10,347 nt of DNA from Actinomycetota bacterium (GCA_019347785.1 JAHWKQ010000064.1:1-10347), one strand, 5' to 3'; shown: positions 1 to 7,072, numbered from the stretch's first letter. The notes: a model not told the origin generated them from the letters alone. Program-made: numbers and translations.

Positions 1-1487
1 TGCTCGGTGCGGTGAACGGGCTGGTCCCCCACTTTACGGGTGGGCGGCTGCACGGCAGGGTGAGCGTGGCGGGACGGGACACCGCCCGCCACCAGCCGCG
101 CGACCTCGCCGACGTGGTCGGCTTCGTGGGCCAGGACCCAGAGGCCGGCTTCGTCGCCGAGACCGTCGAGGCCGAGATCGCCTTCGGGATGGAGCAGTTG
201 GCGGTCCCAGCGGCGACGATGCGCCAGCGCGTGGAGGAGGTGCTGGACCTGCTGGGCCTGGTGGACCTCCGCCGGCGGCCGCCGCACACCCTCTCCGGCG
301 GGCAGCAGCAGCGCGTCGCGATCGCGGCGGTGCTCGCGCTGGGGCCGGCCGTGCTGGTGCTGGACGAGCCGACCTCGGCGCTGGACCCCGGTGCCGCCGA
401 GGAGGTGCTCGCGGCGATCCTTCGGGTCGTGCACGACCTCGGCGTGACCGCGCTGGTCGCCGAGCACCGCCTGGAGCGGATCGTGCAGCTGGCCGACGCG
501 GTCGTGGAGGTCCGCCGCGACGGCACCGTCAAGTGCGGCGCGCCCGCCGAGGTGATGGCCGCCGCCGCGCTCGCGCCCCCCGTCGTGCAGCTGGGGCGGC
601 TGGCGGGCTGGCGGCCGCTGCCACTGTCGATCCGCGACGCCCGCCGCGCGGCGGTGGGTCTGCGCCAGCGGCTCGCGGACCACGCCCCCGCCCGGGCGAC
701 GGCCGCAGCAGGCGAGCCGCTGCTGCGCGCCAGCGGCCTCACCGTCACCTCCGGCGAGCAGGTGGCGCTGCGCGGCGTCGACGTGGACCTGCGCCGCGGC
801 GAGGTGGTCGCGCTGATGGGCCGCAACGGCTCCGGCAAGTCCACGCTGCTGTGGGCGCTGCAGGGCAGCGACCCGCACCGCGGCACGGTCCGCACCGCCG
901 CGGGCGTCGACGTCGCGACGCTGCCGCCCGCCCAGGCGCGCCGCCACGTCACCCTCGTGCCGCAGACCCCCGGGGACCTGTTGTACCTGGACAGCGTGGC
1001 GGCCGAGTGCGGCCGCGCCGAGGATGACGCCGGCGCGCCCGCGGGCACCTGCGCGGCGCTGCTTGCCGCGGGGGCCGGTGACGTCGACCCCGCCACGCAC
1101 CCGAGGGATCTCTCCGAGGGGCAGCGTCTGGCGCTGGCCCTGGCGGTGCAGCTGTGCGCCGCCCCCGGGGTGGTGCTGCTCGACGAGCCGACCAGAGGGC
1201 TCGACTACCGGGCCAAGGAGGCGCTGGCGGCCACGCTCGCGCGCCTCGCCGCCGACGGGCGGGCCGTGCTGGTGGCCACTCACGACGTCGAGTTCGTCGC
1301 CGTCGCCTGCCAGCGGGTGGTCGTCCTGGCCGACGGTGACGTCGTCGCCGACGGGCCGACCGGCGAGGTCGCCCTCGCCTCCCCGACCCTGGCCCCGCAG
1401 GTGGCGCGCATCCTGCACCCCGGCCGGTGGCTGACGGTCGCCGAGGTCGCAGCCGCCCTCGCGACGCCCGCGGCGGTGGCGCCGTGA
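1..1487 (+). CDS. ECF transporter ATPase, two fused ABC domains (5' partial)
   Basis: This is the ATP-hydrolysing subunit of an energy-coupling factor (ECF) vitamin/micronutrient importer, with two ABC domains in one chain. The reading frame is already open at the window edge, and the first residues (about 'LGAVNGLVPHF') normally sit just after a Walker A, so the start and first Walker A lie upstream. Domain 1 shows a Q-loop ('VGQDPEAGF', near 130), the signature LSGGQQQR (291-314), Walker B 'VLVLDEPTSALD' (about 351-390) and the H-loop His at 465-467. Domain 2 has Walker A 'GRNGSGKST' (819-845), a variant signature LSEGQ (1110-1124), Walker B 'VVLLDEPTRGLD' (about 1170-1205) and 'VATHD' after it. 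The first-domain 'NGLVPHFTGG' and the C-terminal 'LHPGRWLTVAEVAAAL' are typical, from memory, of actinobacterial group-II ECF A-A fusions. The stop overlaps the next gene's GTG. The substrate is set by the S component, and no EcfT gene is in view. Confidence 0.93.
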   Translation, partial: LGAVNGLVPHFTGGRLHGRVSVAGRDTARHQPRDLADVVGFVGQDPEAGFVAETVEAEIAFGMEQLAVPAATMRQRVEEVLDLLGLVDLRRRPPHTLSGGQQQRVAIAAVLALGPAVLVLDEPTSALDPGAAEEVLAAILRVVHDLGVTALVAEHRLERIVQLADAVVEVRRDGTVKCGAPAEVMAAAALAPPVVQLGRLAGWRPLPLSIRDARRAAVGLRQRLADHAPARATAAAGEPLLRASGLTVTSGEQVALRGVDVDLRRGEVVALMGRNGSGKSTLLWALQGSDPHRGTVRTAAGVDVATLPPAQARRHVTLVPQTPGDLLYLDSVAAECGRAEDDAGAPAGTCAALLAAGAGDVDPATHPRDLSEGQRLALALAVQLCAAPGVVLLDEPTRGLDYRAKEALAATLARLAADGRAVLVATHDVEFVAVACQRVVVLADGDVVADGPTGEVALASPTLAPQVARILHPGRWLTVAEVAAALATPAAVAP

Positions 1488-2377
1488 CCGCCATCCCAGG
1501 ACCGCGGCCGGCCGTACCACTGCGGCGCCGCAGCGCGCTGCTGCTTGCCGTCGGCTGCCTCGCGGGGCTGGCGCTGTTCAGCTGGCCGCTGCTCATCACC
1601 CCCGGCGACGGGGTCGGCCGCGCCACCGACGCGCCGTGGCTGTTCGCGGCGATCCTGCCGCTGGTGCTCGCGATCGTGCTGTGCGAGCTGGCCGATGGCG
1701 GCATGGACACCAAGGCGCTGGCGCTGCTGGCGGTGCTGTCGGCCATCGGCGCGGTCCTGCGGCCGCTCGGCGCGGGCACGGCGGGGGTCGAGCTCGTGTT
1801 CTTCCTGCTGGTGCCGGCCGGCCGTGTGCTCGGGCCGGGCTTCGGCTTCACGCTCGGCTGCACTACGCTGCTGACCTCCGCGTTGCTGACCGGCGGCGTC
1901 GGGCCCTGGCTGCCGTTCCAGATGCTCGGTGCCGCCTGGATCGGCATGGGGGCGGGACTGCTGCCGCGGCGGCGCTTGCGCGGACGCGGGGAGATCGCCC
2001 TGCTGGCCGTCTTCGGCGCGGTCAGCGCCTACCTCTACGGCCTGCTCCTCAACCTGGCGTTCTGGCCGTTCACCCTGGGCTCCGACACCGCGCTTTCGTA
2101 CGTCGCCGGCTCACCGGTGGCGGACAACCTCCACCGCTTCCTGCTCTACACGCTGGCGACCTCGACCTTCGGTTGGGACACCGGCCGGGCGCTCACCACC
2201 GCCGCGGCGATCGTGCTGGCCGGCCCGGCGGTGCTGGCGTCGCTGCGCCGGGCACACCGCCGAGCGTCGTTCGCTCCGCCCGCCGCACCAGCGCCCGACC
2301 CCTCTGGCGTCCCGTTGCCGGTGCAGTGGCGGGGACCCGCCGGCGGCCGTCCGGTCGATCACCTACCGCAGCGGTAG
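1484..2377 (+). CDS. ECF transporter S component (substrate-binding membrane subunit)
   Basis: This 297-aa membrane protein starts at GTG 1484, sharing GTGA with the stop of the ATPase gene, so the two are translationally coupled. About six to seven hydrophobic segments are visible: residues 18-38, 52-70, 77-95, 101-136, 143-160, 171-197 and 236-254. The stretch 'LSAIGAVLRPLGAG' through 'FQMLGAAWIGMGAGLLP' (86-161) resembles ECF S components of the type next to fused ATPases in Actinomycetota; the cobalamin-linked CbrT group is one candidate, but the substrate cannot be fixed from sequence. It would bind the vitamin-like ligand in the membrane and toggle with the EcfA/EcfT module. The last about 35 residues (after 260) are a proline/alanine-rich non-membrane tail ending 'RPVDHLPQR'. 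The tail and stop codon lie inside a long dyad, so the 3' end may have been altered or carries a terminator. Confidence 0.85.
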   Translation: MTAIPGPRPAVPLRRRSALLLAVGCLAGLALFSWPLLITPGDGVGRATDAPWLFAAILPLVLAIVLCELADGGMDTKALALLAVLSAIGAVLRPLGAGTAGVELVFFLLVPAGRVLGPGFGFTLGCTTLLTSALLTGGVGPWLPFQMLGAAWIGMGAGLLPRRRLRGRGEIALLAVFGAVSAYLYGLLLNLAFWPFTLGSDTALSYVAGSPVADNLHRFLLYTLATSTFGWDTGRALTTAAAIVLAGPAVLASLRRAHRRASFAPPAAPAPDPSGVPLPVQWRGPAGGRPVDHLPQR

Positions 2378-2387
2378 ACGATCGACC
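2353..2387. terminator. 35-nt near-perfect dyad over the S-component stop codon
   Basis: The outer arms GGTCGATC (2353-2360) and GATCGACC (2380-2387) and the inner arms CTACCGC (2362/3-2369) and GCGGTAG (2371-2377) are both perfect inverted repeats, separated by an AC/AC internal mismatch. This gives 15 base pairs around a tight tip. It covers the TAG stop (2375-2377). There is no T tract, as is common for actinobacterial terminators. A hairpin terminator for the ECF operon is the simplest reading; a protein-binding or recombination site is the alternative. Confidence 0.55.
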
Positions 2388-2433
2388 ATCCAGTGGGCGT
2401 GGCGCGAAAACGCCGCGGTGGCGTGTCGGTTGC

Positions 2434-2450
2434 GCCACGCGGCGCGTGGC
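2434..2450. repeat. Short perfect inverted repeat in the intergenic region
   Basis: The arms GCCACGC (2434-2440) and GCGTGGC (2444-2450) flank a 3-nt loop. It lies 47 bases beyond the preceding dyad, in DNA with no recognisable gene. It may be a second terminator stem. Such short GC-only repeats also arise by chance in DNA of this composition. Confidence 0.3.
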
Positions 2451-2479
2451 CAGGGCGACAACCCCGCGGCGGCGTCGGT

Positions 2480-2695
2480 TGGGCTTCGCGCGCGGACGTG
2501 GTGTTCCCGTCCACCTTCGACGACGAGGTGCTGATCGCCGCGGGACGCGCGGACGACGGCCTCGAGGAGCCGTTCGACCTGCCCAGCCACGACGACCCGG
2601 AGCAGCCTGCGGTCGCGGACCTGGACGGTGACGGCCGCCCCGACGTCGCGACGGTGGAGTCCGCCGGCCTGGAGCGGTTCATCAACGGGCGCTGA
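2480..2695 (+). pseudogene. 3' remnant of an FG-GAP/VCBS repeat protein
   Basis: The only recognisable part is the C-terminal about 65 residues, from about 2490 to the TGA at 2693-2695. They contain 'AVADLDGDGRPDVATV', the DxDxDG calcium-binding loop of an FG-GAP/VCBS beta-propeller blade, ending 'ERFINGR'. Intact members are secreted or surface proteins with several blades of about 60 residues and a signal peptide. Here only one blade is present. The open frame extends back to ATG 2393, but those residues are Arg/Gly-rich, with no signal peptide and no further blade, and there is no good ribosome site. I read it as the 3' end of a deleted gene. The rest of the 2388-2490 gap holds only the short hairpin noted separately. 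It could instead be a very small expressed protein from 2393. Confidence 0.5.
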
Positions 2696-2701
2696 CGATG
2701 C

Positions 2702-2736
2702 GGCGGGGTGTCAGACGCGCAAGCGGACGCCCCGCC
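2702..2736. terminator. Hairpin between convergent genes, likely bidirectional terminator
   Basis: The arms GGCGGGGTGTC (2702-2712) and GACGCCCCGCC (2726-2736) form an 11-bp stem with one G:U pair. Above an AGA bulge the tip closes as CGC-GCAA-GCG, which has the form of a GNRA tetraloop. The stem starts 7 bases past the FG-GAP remnant's stop and contains the stop (2711-2713) of the opposite-strand acyltransferase gene. Its position between converging genes suggests it ends transcription from both sides. There is no U tract. Confidence 0.6.
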
Positions 2737-3850
2737 AGGCCAGCAGGCTCGCGACCGCCCAGCACACCGCGACCACCAGGCCGATCAGCAGCAGCCCGCC
2801 GAGCAGCGGGTCCCCCGCGGCCTCGGCGGTCCAGGCGATCAGCCGCTCCCATGCCGAGACCCCGTCGGGCCCCGACTCCCGCATGATCCGGCGAGGCACC
2901 TCGGCGACCACGTACACCGTGAGCGCGTTGCGGCCCAGCGCCCCGACCGGCAGCACGGCCAGGTGAGTGGCCCGCGCCCGCTCCACCAGGTGGAGCACCA
3001 CCAGGACGAGCGCCGAGATCCCCGCGGTGACGAGCACGTAGGACCCGGTCCACAGCTGCTTGTTGAGCGGCAGCTGGGTGCTCCAGACCAGGCCGGCCGC
3101 GAGCCCCACCACCCCACCGGCGACCAGCCACCACACCCGCCCGGCGCGCAGTGACCGCCCAGCGAGCGCGCCGAGCAGCACGGTGCCGACGGCCGGGATG
3201 GTCCCCAGCAGCCCCTCGGGGTCGGGGAAGGCGCCGAAGTAGGAGTGGTCGTCGCCGAGCACCGCGGCGTCGACCCATGCCGCCAGACCCTCGGTCTGCT
3301 CAAGCGATCCGGTGGTCCCGTCGGGGAGGGGCACGAACAGGAGCGCGGCCCAGTGCGCCAGCAGCAGGGCGGCGCCCGAGAGCGCCCACGCCCACGGGCC
3401 GCCGAGCCGCACCACCACCGCCGCGCCCGCGTACGCCAGGGCGATGCGCTGCAGCACGCCCATGACCCTCAACTCCCCGAGGTCGAACGCGGGGACGGCG
3501 TTCAAGAGCAGGCCGATCGCGAACAGGAGCAGCGTCCGCCGGGCGATGCGGCGAGGAGTCGGAGGCTTGCCAGCCACCCCCAAGGTGGTGCCGACGACGA
3601 AGAGGAAGGCAGGGAACACCCAATCGGCGAACGTGAAGCCGTGCCACGGCGCGTGCCCGAGCTGCGGCACCGCCTCGTGCAGACCCGGCGAGGCGAAGTT
3701 CACCGCCAGCATCCCGAGGATCGCGGCTCCTCGGAGCACGTCCAGCTCGCCGAACCACCTCCGGCCTGCGCCCGGAGCTGCGTGCTCCCCCGCCGGCGCG
3801 GCGCCCTCCTCGAGCGGCGAGCGTCCTTCGACCTGCTCGGTCTCGGTCAT
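2711..3850 (-). CDS. HGSNAT/DUF1624-DUF5009-like transmembrane acyltransferase
   Basis: This is a 379-aa polytopic membrane protein of the heparan-alpha-glucosaminide N-acetyltransferase-like family, which moves acetyl groups across a membrane to sugar amines in the characterised human member; the bacterial substrates are mostly unknown. From the ATG at 3850, family marks are 'LDVLRGAAILGMLAVN' (36-51) and 'HAPWHGFTFADWVFPAF' (66-82). The latter contains His66 in the HxxW block that carries the catalytic histidine in the human enzyme. 'GVLQRIALAY' and 'GRNALTVYVVAE' are further family-like stretches. About ten hydrophobic segments follow. The 30-residue N-terminus is hydrophilic. The start is uncertain: GTG 3910 extends the frame by 20 residues, and neither has a well-placed Shine-Dalgarno. 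It stands alone on the minus strand, divergent from the MerR operon, with no sugar-metabolism neighbour to suggest its substrate. Confidence 0.85.
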   Translation of the reverse strand: MTETEQVEGRSPLEEGAAPAGEHAAPGAGRRWFGELDVLRGAAILGMLAVNFASPGLHEAVPQLGHAPWHGFTFADWVFPAFLFVVGTTLGVAGKPPTPRRIARRTLLLFAIGLLLNAVPAFDLGELRVMGVLQRIALAYAGAAVVVRLGGPWAWALSGAALLLAHWAALLFVPLPDGTTGSLEQTEGLAAWVDAAVLGDDHSYFGAFPDPEGLLGTIPAVGTVLLGALAGRSLRAGRVWWLVAGGVVGLAAGLVWSTQLPLNKQLWTGSYVLVTAGISALVLVVLHLVERARATHLAVLPVGALGRNALTVYVVAEVPRRIMRESGPDGVSAWERLIAWTAEAAGDPLLGGLLLIGLVVAVCWAVASLLAWRGVRLRV

Positions 3851-3933
3851 CGGTCTGATCGCGATCCAGCCCCTCACCAGTTGTACCGCTGGAGGGGCCG
3901 CCGCAGCCACGCCCCCTTGCAGCCGGCGGCGCG

Positions 3934-4014
3934 ATCGCGGAGCGCGTGGTGGTCAGCCCGCTCGCGGACCCGCAGACCCGGCTGCTCGCAATCTTCGGGC
4001 GCGACCCCTCCTGA
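3934..4014 (+). pseudogene. Possible 3' remnant of an unidentified gene
   Basis: One plus-strand frame ending in TGA 4012-4014 reads 'IAERVVVSPLADPQTRLL' followed by 'AIFGRDPS'. It has near-uniform G/C third bases and a protein-like residue mix, unlike the Arg/Pro/Ala-rich text of the other frames. There is no start codon with a ribosome site, and the frame closes at a stop about 75 bases further upstream (near 3856). It may be the tail of a gene lost from this divergent intergenic region, or chance. I do not recognise the family. Confidence 0.25.
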
Positions 4015-4038
4015 GGCACCGCCGGCCGCAGGTAGGGT

Positions 4039-4080
4039 TTGACAGTGTCATACCCATGTGACACTATAGGGGTGTGACAC
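4039..4080 (+). promoter_or_regulatory. MerR operon promoter with palindromic operator
   Basis: TTGACA (4039-4044) is a consensus -35. CACTAT (4062-4067, 17-bp spacer) or TATAGG (4065-4070, 20-bp spacer, a MerR-like long spacing) can serve as -10. The dyad AGTGTCA (4044-4050) / TGACACT (4059-4065) with 8-bp spacing fills the spacer, as expected for a MerR-family site. A third TGACAC half-site (4075-4080) overlaps the GTG start. With the first -10, transcription would begin at or near the GTG at 4074, giving a leaderless mRNA. Autoregulation by the downstream MerR protein is inferred. Confidence 0.65.
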
Positions 4081-4703
4081 GAACGCTGACCCTCGCCGAG
4101 TTCGCCGAGCTCGCCGCCTCCGCGGTGGAGGCGGCGGGGCTCGAGGCGCCCAGCAGCCGCGTGCGGGTGGTGCCGGGCGAGCGGATGCTGCGGTACTACG
4201 TGACGCAGGGCCTCATGGACCGGCCGGAGGTCGTCAGCACGGAGTCGGGGCGGGAGGCTCGCTACGGGCGCCGGCACCTGCTGCAGTTCCTCGCGACGAA
4301 GCGGCTGCAGGCCGGCGGCGCCTCGCTCGCGGAGATCCGCGACGAGCTCGCCGGAGCCGACGCCGGGCGCCTGGCGACGCTGGCGGCGGTGCCCAGCGGT
4401 GTGCTGCCCGACGGCGTGGCCGACGCCAGCGCGGACGTCGCGCCGGATGGACGCGCGGAGTTCTGGAGGCGGACGCCGGACGAGTCCGTGAAGCCGGCTG
4501 CCGTCATGGCCGCGCCGCAGCGCACCGTGAGCGTCATCCCCGTCGCACCCGGCGCTGAGCTGCACCTCGACACCGCGCGCTGGACCGCCGCGGAGATCCA
4601 GCGCGTCGCCGCCGCCGTCAGGCGTGCCCTGCAGGCACGGCCGGCGGAGGCTCCCAACTCCCCCGACCCCGACGACCCGACCCCTCGAGAGGAGCCCCGA
4701 TGA
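4074..4703 (+). CDS. MerR-family transcriptional regulator coupled to VIT-VWA gene
   Basis: This 209-aa DNA-binding protein has its MerR-type winged helix at residues about 33-93, with 'ERMLRYYVTQGLMDRP' (36-51), 'GREARYGRRHLLQFLATKRL' (59-78) and 'GASLAEIRDELAG' (82-94), the usual helix-wing-helix order. Residues 100-150 look flexible, and there is no Cys-rich metal site or typical effector domain. The tail carries 'VAPGAELHLD' (157-166) and a helix to about 188, a segment I associate from memory with MerR proteins beside VIT-VWA genes. The GTG start has no Shine-Dalgarno but lies six bases beyond a -10 hexamer, fitting leaderless translation. Its stop overlaps the ATG of the next gene (ATGA, 4700-4703), so the two proteins are made together. 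It probably controls its own operon through the palindrome at 4044-4065. The signal sensed is unknown. Confidence 0.88.
   Translation: MTRTLTLAEFAELAASAVEAAGLEAPSSRVRVVPGERMLRYYVTQGLMDRPEVVSTESGREARYGRRHLLQFLATKRLQAGGASLAEIRDELAGADAGRLATLAAVPSGVLPDGVADASADVAPDGRAEFWRRTPDESVKPAAVMAAPQRTVSVIPVAPGAELHLDTARWTAAEIQRVAAAVRRALQARPAEAPNSPDPDDPTPREEPR
4688..4694 (+). promoter_or_regulatory. Ribosome binding site of the VIT-VWA gene
   Basis: AGAGGAG lies five bases before ATG 4700, inside the end of the MerR gene. It fixes the start of the VIT-VWA protein and allows initiation in addition to coupling through the ATGA overlap. Confidence 0.75.
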
Positions 4704-7015
4704 CCGCCACCACCCCGCTTCCCGCCTATGACCGCACGTTGACCGGCGAGCCACACGACCGCGAGCGCCCGGGGTGCGGCAGCGCTCGGACGCCGAGCGG
4801 CGCGCTGCCCCTGATCGGCATGGACCTCGACGCCAGGCTGGTCGGGCTGAGCGCCGCCTGCACGGTGCGGCAGCGGTTCCGCAACACCGGTGAGCGTCCC
4901 CTCGAGGTCACCTACGTGTTCCCCCTGCCCTCACGCGGCGCCGTGACCGGTCTCGAGGCCGTGCTCGGCGGCCGCACGGTCGAAGGCCGGATCATGGAGC
5001 GAGGCGCCGCGCGGCAGACCTACGAGGAGGCGGTCGTCGCCGGCCAGCGCGCCGCGCTGGCGGAGAAGGACCGCCCGGACGTGTTCACGTCGACGCTCGG
5101 CAACCTGCAGCCCGGCGAGGACGCCGAGATCGCGCTCGAGCTCGTGTGCCCGCTGGTGGTCGACGAGGGGGAGGCGACGTTCCGGTTCCCGATGGTCGTG
5201 GCGCCCCGCTACACGACCGGCGGTGCGCTTGACGACGAGCCCGCAGGCGAGGGCGAGGCCAAGGACACCGACCGAGTGCCCGACGCGTCCCGCGTGACCC
5301 CCCCGCGCCTGGGTGCGCAGGATCCTCGACCAGAGCTGAGCGTGCGCGTCACCATCGACGATGCGGGGCTCGGGCTGACGGGGTGGCGGTCGAGCCTCCA
5401 CGCGGTGCGCCCGGCCGGCGACGAGGAGTCGCTGGTCCTCGAGCTCGAGCCGGGCGAGCGGATGGACCGTGACCTCATCCTCCGCGCCCGGCTCGGCGAC
5501 GGGCCCGCGACCTCGTTGGTGACCGTGCCGGACGCCGAGGGCGACGAGGGCACCTGGGCCCTCACGGCCGTGGCGCCTCGTGGCACCACCCGGACGGACG
5601 ACCTGGACGTGGTCGTCGTCCTCGACCGCTCGGGATCGATGACCGGGTGGAAGATGGTGGCCGCGCGCCGCGCGGCCGCCCGGCTGGTCGACAGCCTCAC
5701 CAGTGGCGACCGCTTCGCGGTGCTGGCCTTCGACAACATCGTCGAGCACCCGCTCGACGTCGCCGGCCTCACCGAGGCGTCCGACCGCAACCGCTTCGCC
5801 GCGGTCCGCTGGCTCGGGCAGCTCGAGGCGCGCGGTGGCACCGAGCTCGGCCATGCCCTGGACGAGGCCGGCCGACGCTTCCCCCGCGACGGCGGCGGCC
5901 GGCGGCGCTGCGTCGTGTTGGTGACGGACGGCCAGGTGACCGGCGAGGACCACGTCCTGCGCACGGCAGCCGGGGAGGGCTTGGGCGACGTGCGCCTGCA
6001 CTGCGTCGGGATCGACCAGGCCGTGAACGCCGGGCTGCTGGAGCGCATGGCCCGCAGCAGCGGAGGCCACGTGGAGCTGGTGGAAGGCGAGGACCGGCTG
6101 GACACCTCGCTTGCCAGCATCTGCCGCGTCGTGAACCCGCCGCTCGTCACCGACCTCGAGGTCACCCTCGAGGGCGCCGACCTCATCGAGGGCACCGTCA
6201 GCCCGCCGGTCCGGGATCTGGTCGGCGGCGTGCCGCTGGTCGTCTCGGGCCGCTACCGGCGGCGGGGCGAGGGCGCGCCGGGGACCGCCACCCTCCGCTA
6301 CGACGGCGCCCCTGGCCTGCTGCCGCACGAGCTCGCTGCGGTGGCGAGCAGCTCGACCGCGGTGCCGGTGCTGTGGGCGCAGTCCAGGATCACCGACCTG
6401 GAGGATGAGTACGCCGGTCGGCGCCGTCCTGGCGCGATGGAGGAGGTCGTCGGGCTGTCGCTGCGGTTCGGGGTGCTCAGCCGCTTCACCGCGTTCGTCG
6501 CGGTCGACCCCGAGCGGCAGAGCACCGACGATCTCGTCCACGTCGTCCAGCCGGTGGAGCAGCCGGCAGGCTGGGCGATGGCCGCCGCACCCATGCAGAT
6601 GAAGGCGTACGCGCCGTCGCCGCTGGCGGACGCGGCCCGGCACCGGTCGGCTCCCACGGGGCCGCTGCCGGCACCGGCGGCACCGACCGGCAGGGCCCCC
6701 AAGCGGCGGGCCCGTCCGCCTGGACGCCGGACCACGGGCCTGGATGAGGCGCTCCAACTGGTCGAGCGCCTCCTCCAGCAGCTGGAGCGCGGGGTCACCC
6801 CCGACCCCGCCGACCTGCGCCGGGCGGCCGTCGCGCTCCGAACCGCCCGCGTCTCGGACGAGCAGCGCAGCGCGGTGGACGAGCTCACGCGTCTCCTCGA
6901 TCGGCTGGCCAGCGGGCTGGAGGCGGGAAGCTCGCCCTCCGCGGAGGCTGTCGACGAGCTCCGCGCCGCGCTGCGCAAGGTCCGCAAGCCCAAGCGCCGC
7001 TTCTGGGAGCGGTAA
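4700..7015 (+). CDS. VIT and VWA domain-containing protein
   Basis: This 771-aa protein resembles the core of inter-alpha-trypsin inhibitor heavy chains and PARP4. The VIT domain spans about 36-170, with 'ARLVGLSAACTVRQRFRNTG', 'ARQTYEEAV' and 'AEKDRPDVFTSTLGNLQPGE'. A von Willebrand A domain spans about 303-475 and keeps the complete metal-ion-dependent adhesion site: D309-x-S311-x-S313, T381 ('GGTEL') and D410 ('VTDG'). Metal-dependent protein binding is therefore likely. Residues 490-600 continue as beta-rich sequence, 620-690 are a Pro/Ala/Arg linker, and 690-771 are two or three amphipathic helices ending in basic 'KPKRRFWER'. No signal peptide or membrane segment is evident at the N-terminus, so it is probably cytosolic. 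ATG 4700 has a strong Shine-Dalgarno and overlaps the MerR stop. Role unknown; the fixed pairing with a MerR regulator suggests a regulated adhesion, scaffold or stress function. Confidence 0.93.
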   Translation: MTATTPLPAYDRTLTGEPHDRERPGCGSARTPSGALPLIGMDLDARLVGLSAACTVRQRFRNTGERPLEVTYVFPLPSRGAVTGLEAVLGGRTVEGRIMERGAARQTYEEAVVAGQRAALAEKDRPDVFTSTLGNLQPGEDAEIALELVCPLVVDEGEATFRFPMVVAPRYTTGGALDDEPAGEGEAKDTDRVPDASRVTPPRLGAQDPRPELSVRVTIDDAGLGLTGWRSSLHAVRPAGDEESLVLELEPGERMDRDLILRARLGDGPATSLVTVPDAEGDEGTWALTAVAPRGTTRTDDLDVVVVLDRSGSMTGWKMVAARRAAARLVDSLTSGDRFAVLAFDNIVEHPLDVAGLTEASDRNRFAAVRWLGQLEARGGTELGHALDEAGRRFPRDGGGRRRCVVLVTDGQVTGEDHVLRTAAGEGLGDVRLHCVGIDQAVNAGLLERMARSSGGHVELVEGEDRLDTSLASICRVVNPPLVTDLEVTLEGADLIEGTVSPPVRDLVGGVPLVVSGRYRRRGEGAPGTATLRYDGAPGLLPHELAAVASSSTAVPVLWAQSRITDLEDEYAGRRRPGAMEEVVGLSLRFGVLSRFTAFVAVDPERQSTDDLVHVVQPVEQPAGWAMAAAPMQMKAYAPSPLADAARHRSAPTGPLPAPAAPTGRAPKRRARPPGRRTTGLDEALQLVERLLQQLERGVTPDPADLRRAAVALRTARVSDEQRSAVDELTRLLDRLASGLEAGSSPSAEAVDELRAALRKVRKPKRRFWER

Positions 7016-7046
7016 CCCCGGGCCGACATGAGAATCCCTCACGGCG

Positions 7047-7066
7047 TGATACCGACCTGGTATCAT
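7047..7066 (+). promoter_or_regulatory. Toxin-antitoxin operator overlapping -10 box
   Basis: TGATACC (7047-7053) and GGTATCA (7059-7065) form a perfect inverted repeat around a 5-bp centre. TATCAT (7061-7066), a 5/6 match to the -10 consensus, lies in the right arm and ends six bases before ATG 7073, so the mRNA is probably leaderless. Binding by the ribbon-helix-helix antitoxin would block this promoter directly; this is inferred from how CopG-type antitoxins usually work. Confidence 0.7.
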
Positions 7067-7072
7067 CGCCAT

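Noticed and set aside
949..1947. A 332-residue minus-strand frame opposite the ECF genes
   Set aside because: Ser/Pro/Arg-rich antisense text; the plus strand carries ATPase motifs and membrane helices throughout.
2388..2480. Possible riboswitch or small RNA in the gap after the ECF operon
   Set aside because: Only a short GC hairpin is visible; no conserved aptamer core such as a B12-box could be recognised.
3300..4754. A 484-residue minus-strand frame across the MerR gene and acyltransferase
   Set aside because: It opposes the MerR gene and overlaps the real acyltransferase in another frame. No coherent family; it passes through the operator and promoter.
7028..7072. Upstream in-frame ATG for the antitoxin
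   Set aside because: It would translate the operator and -10 box as 'HGVIPTWYHRH'; the ribbon-helix-helix fold starts at 7073.
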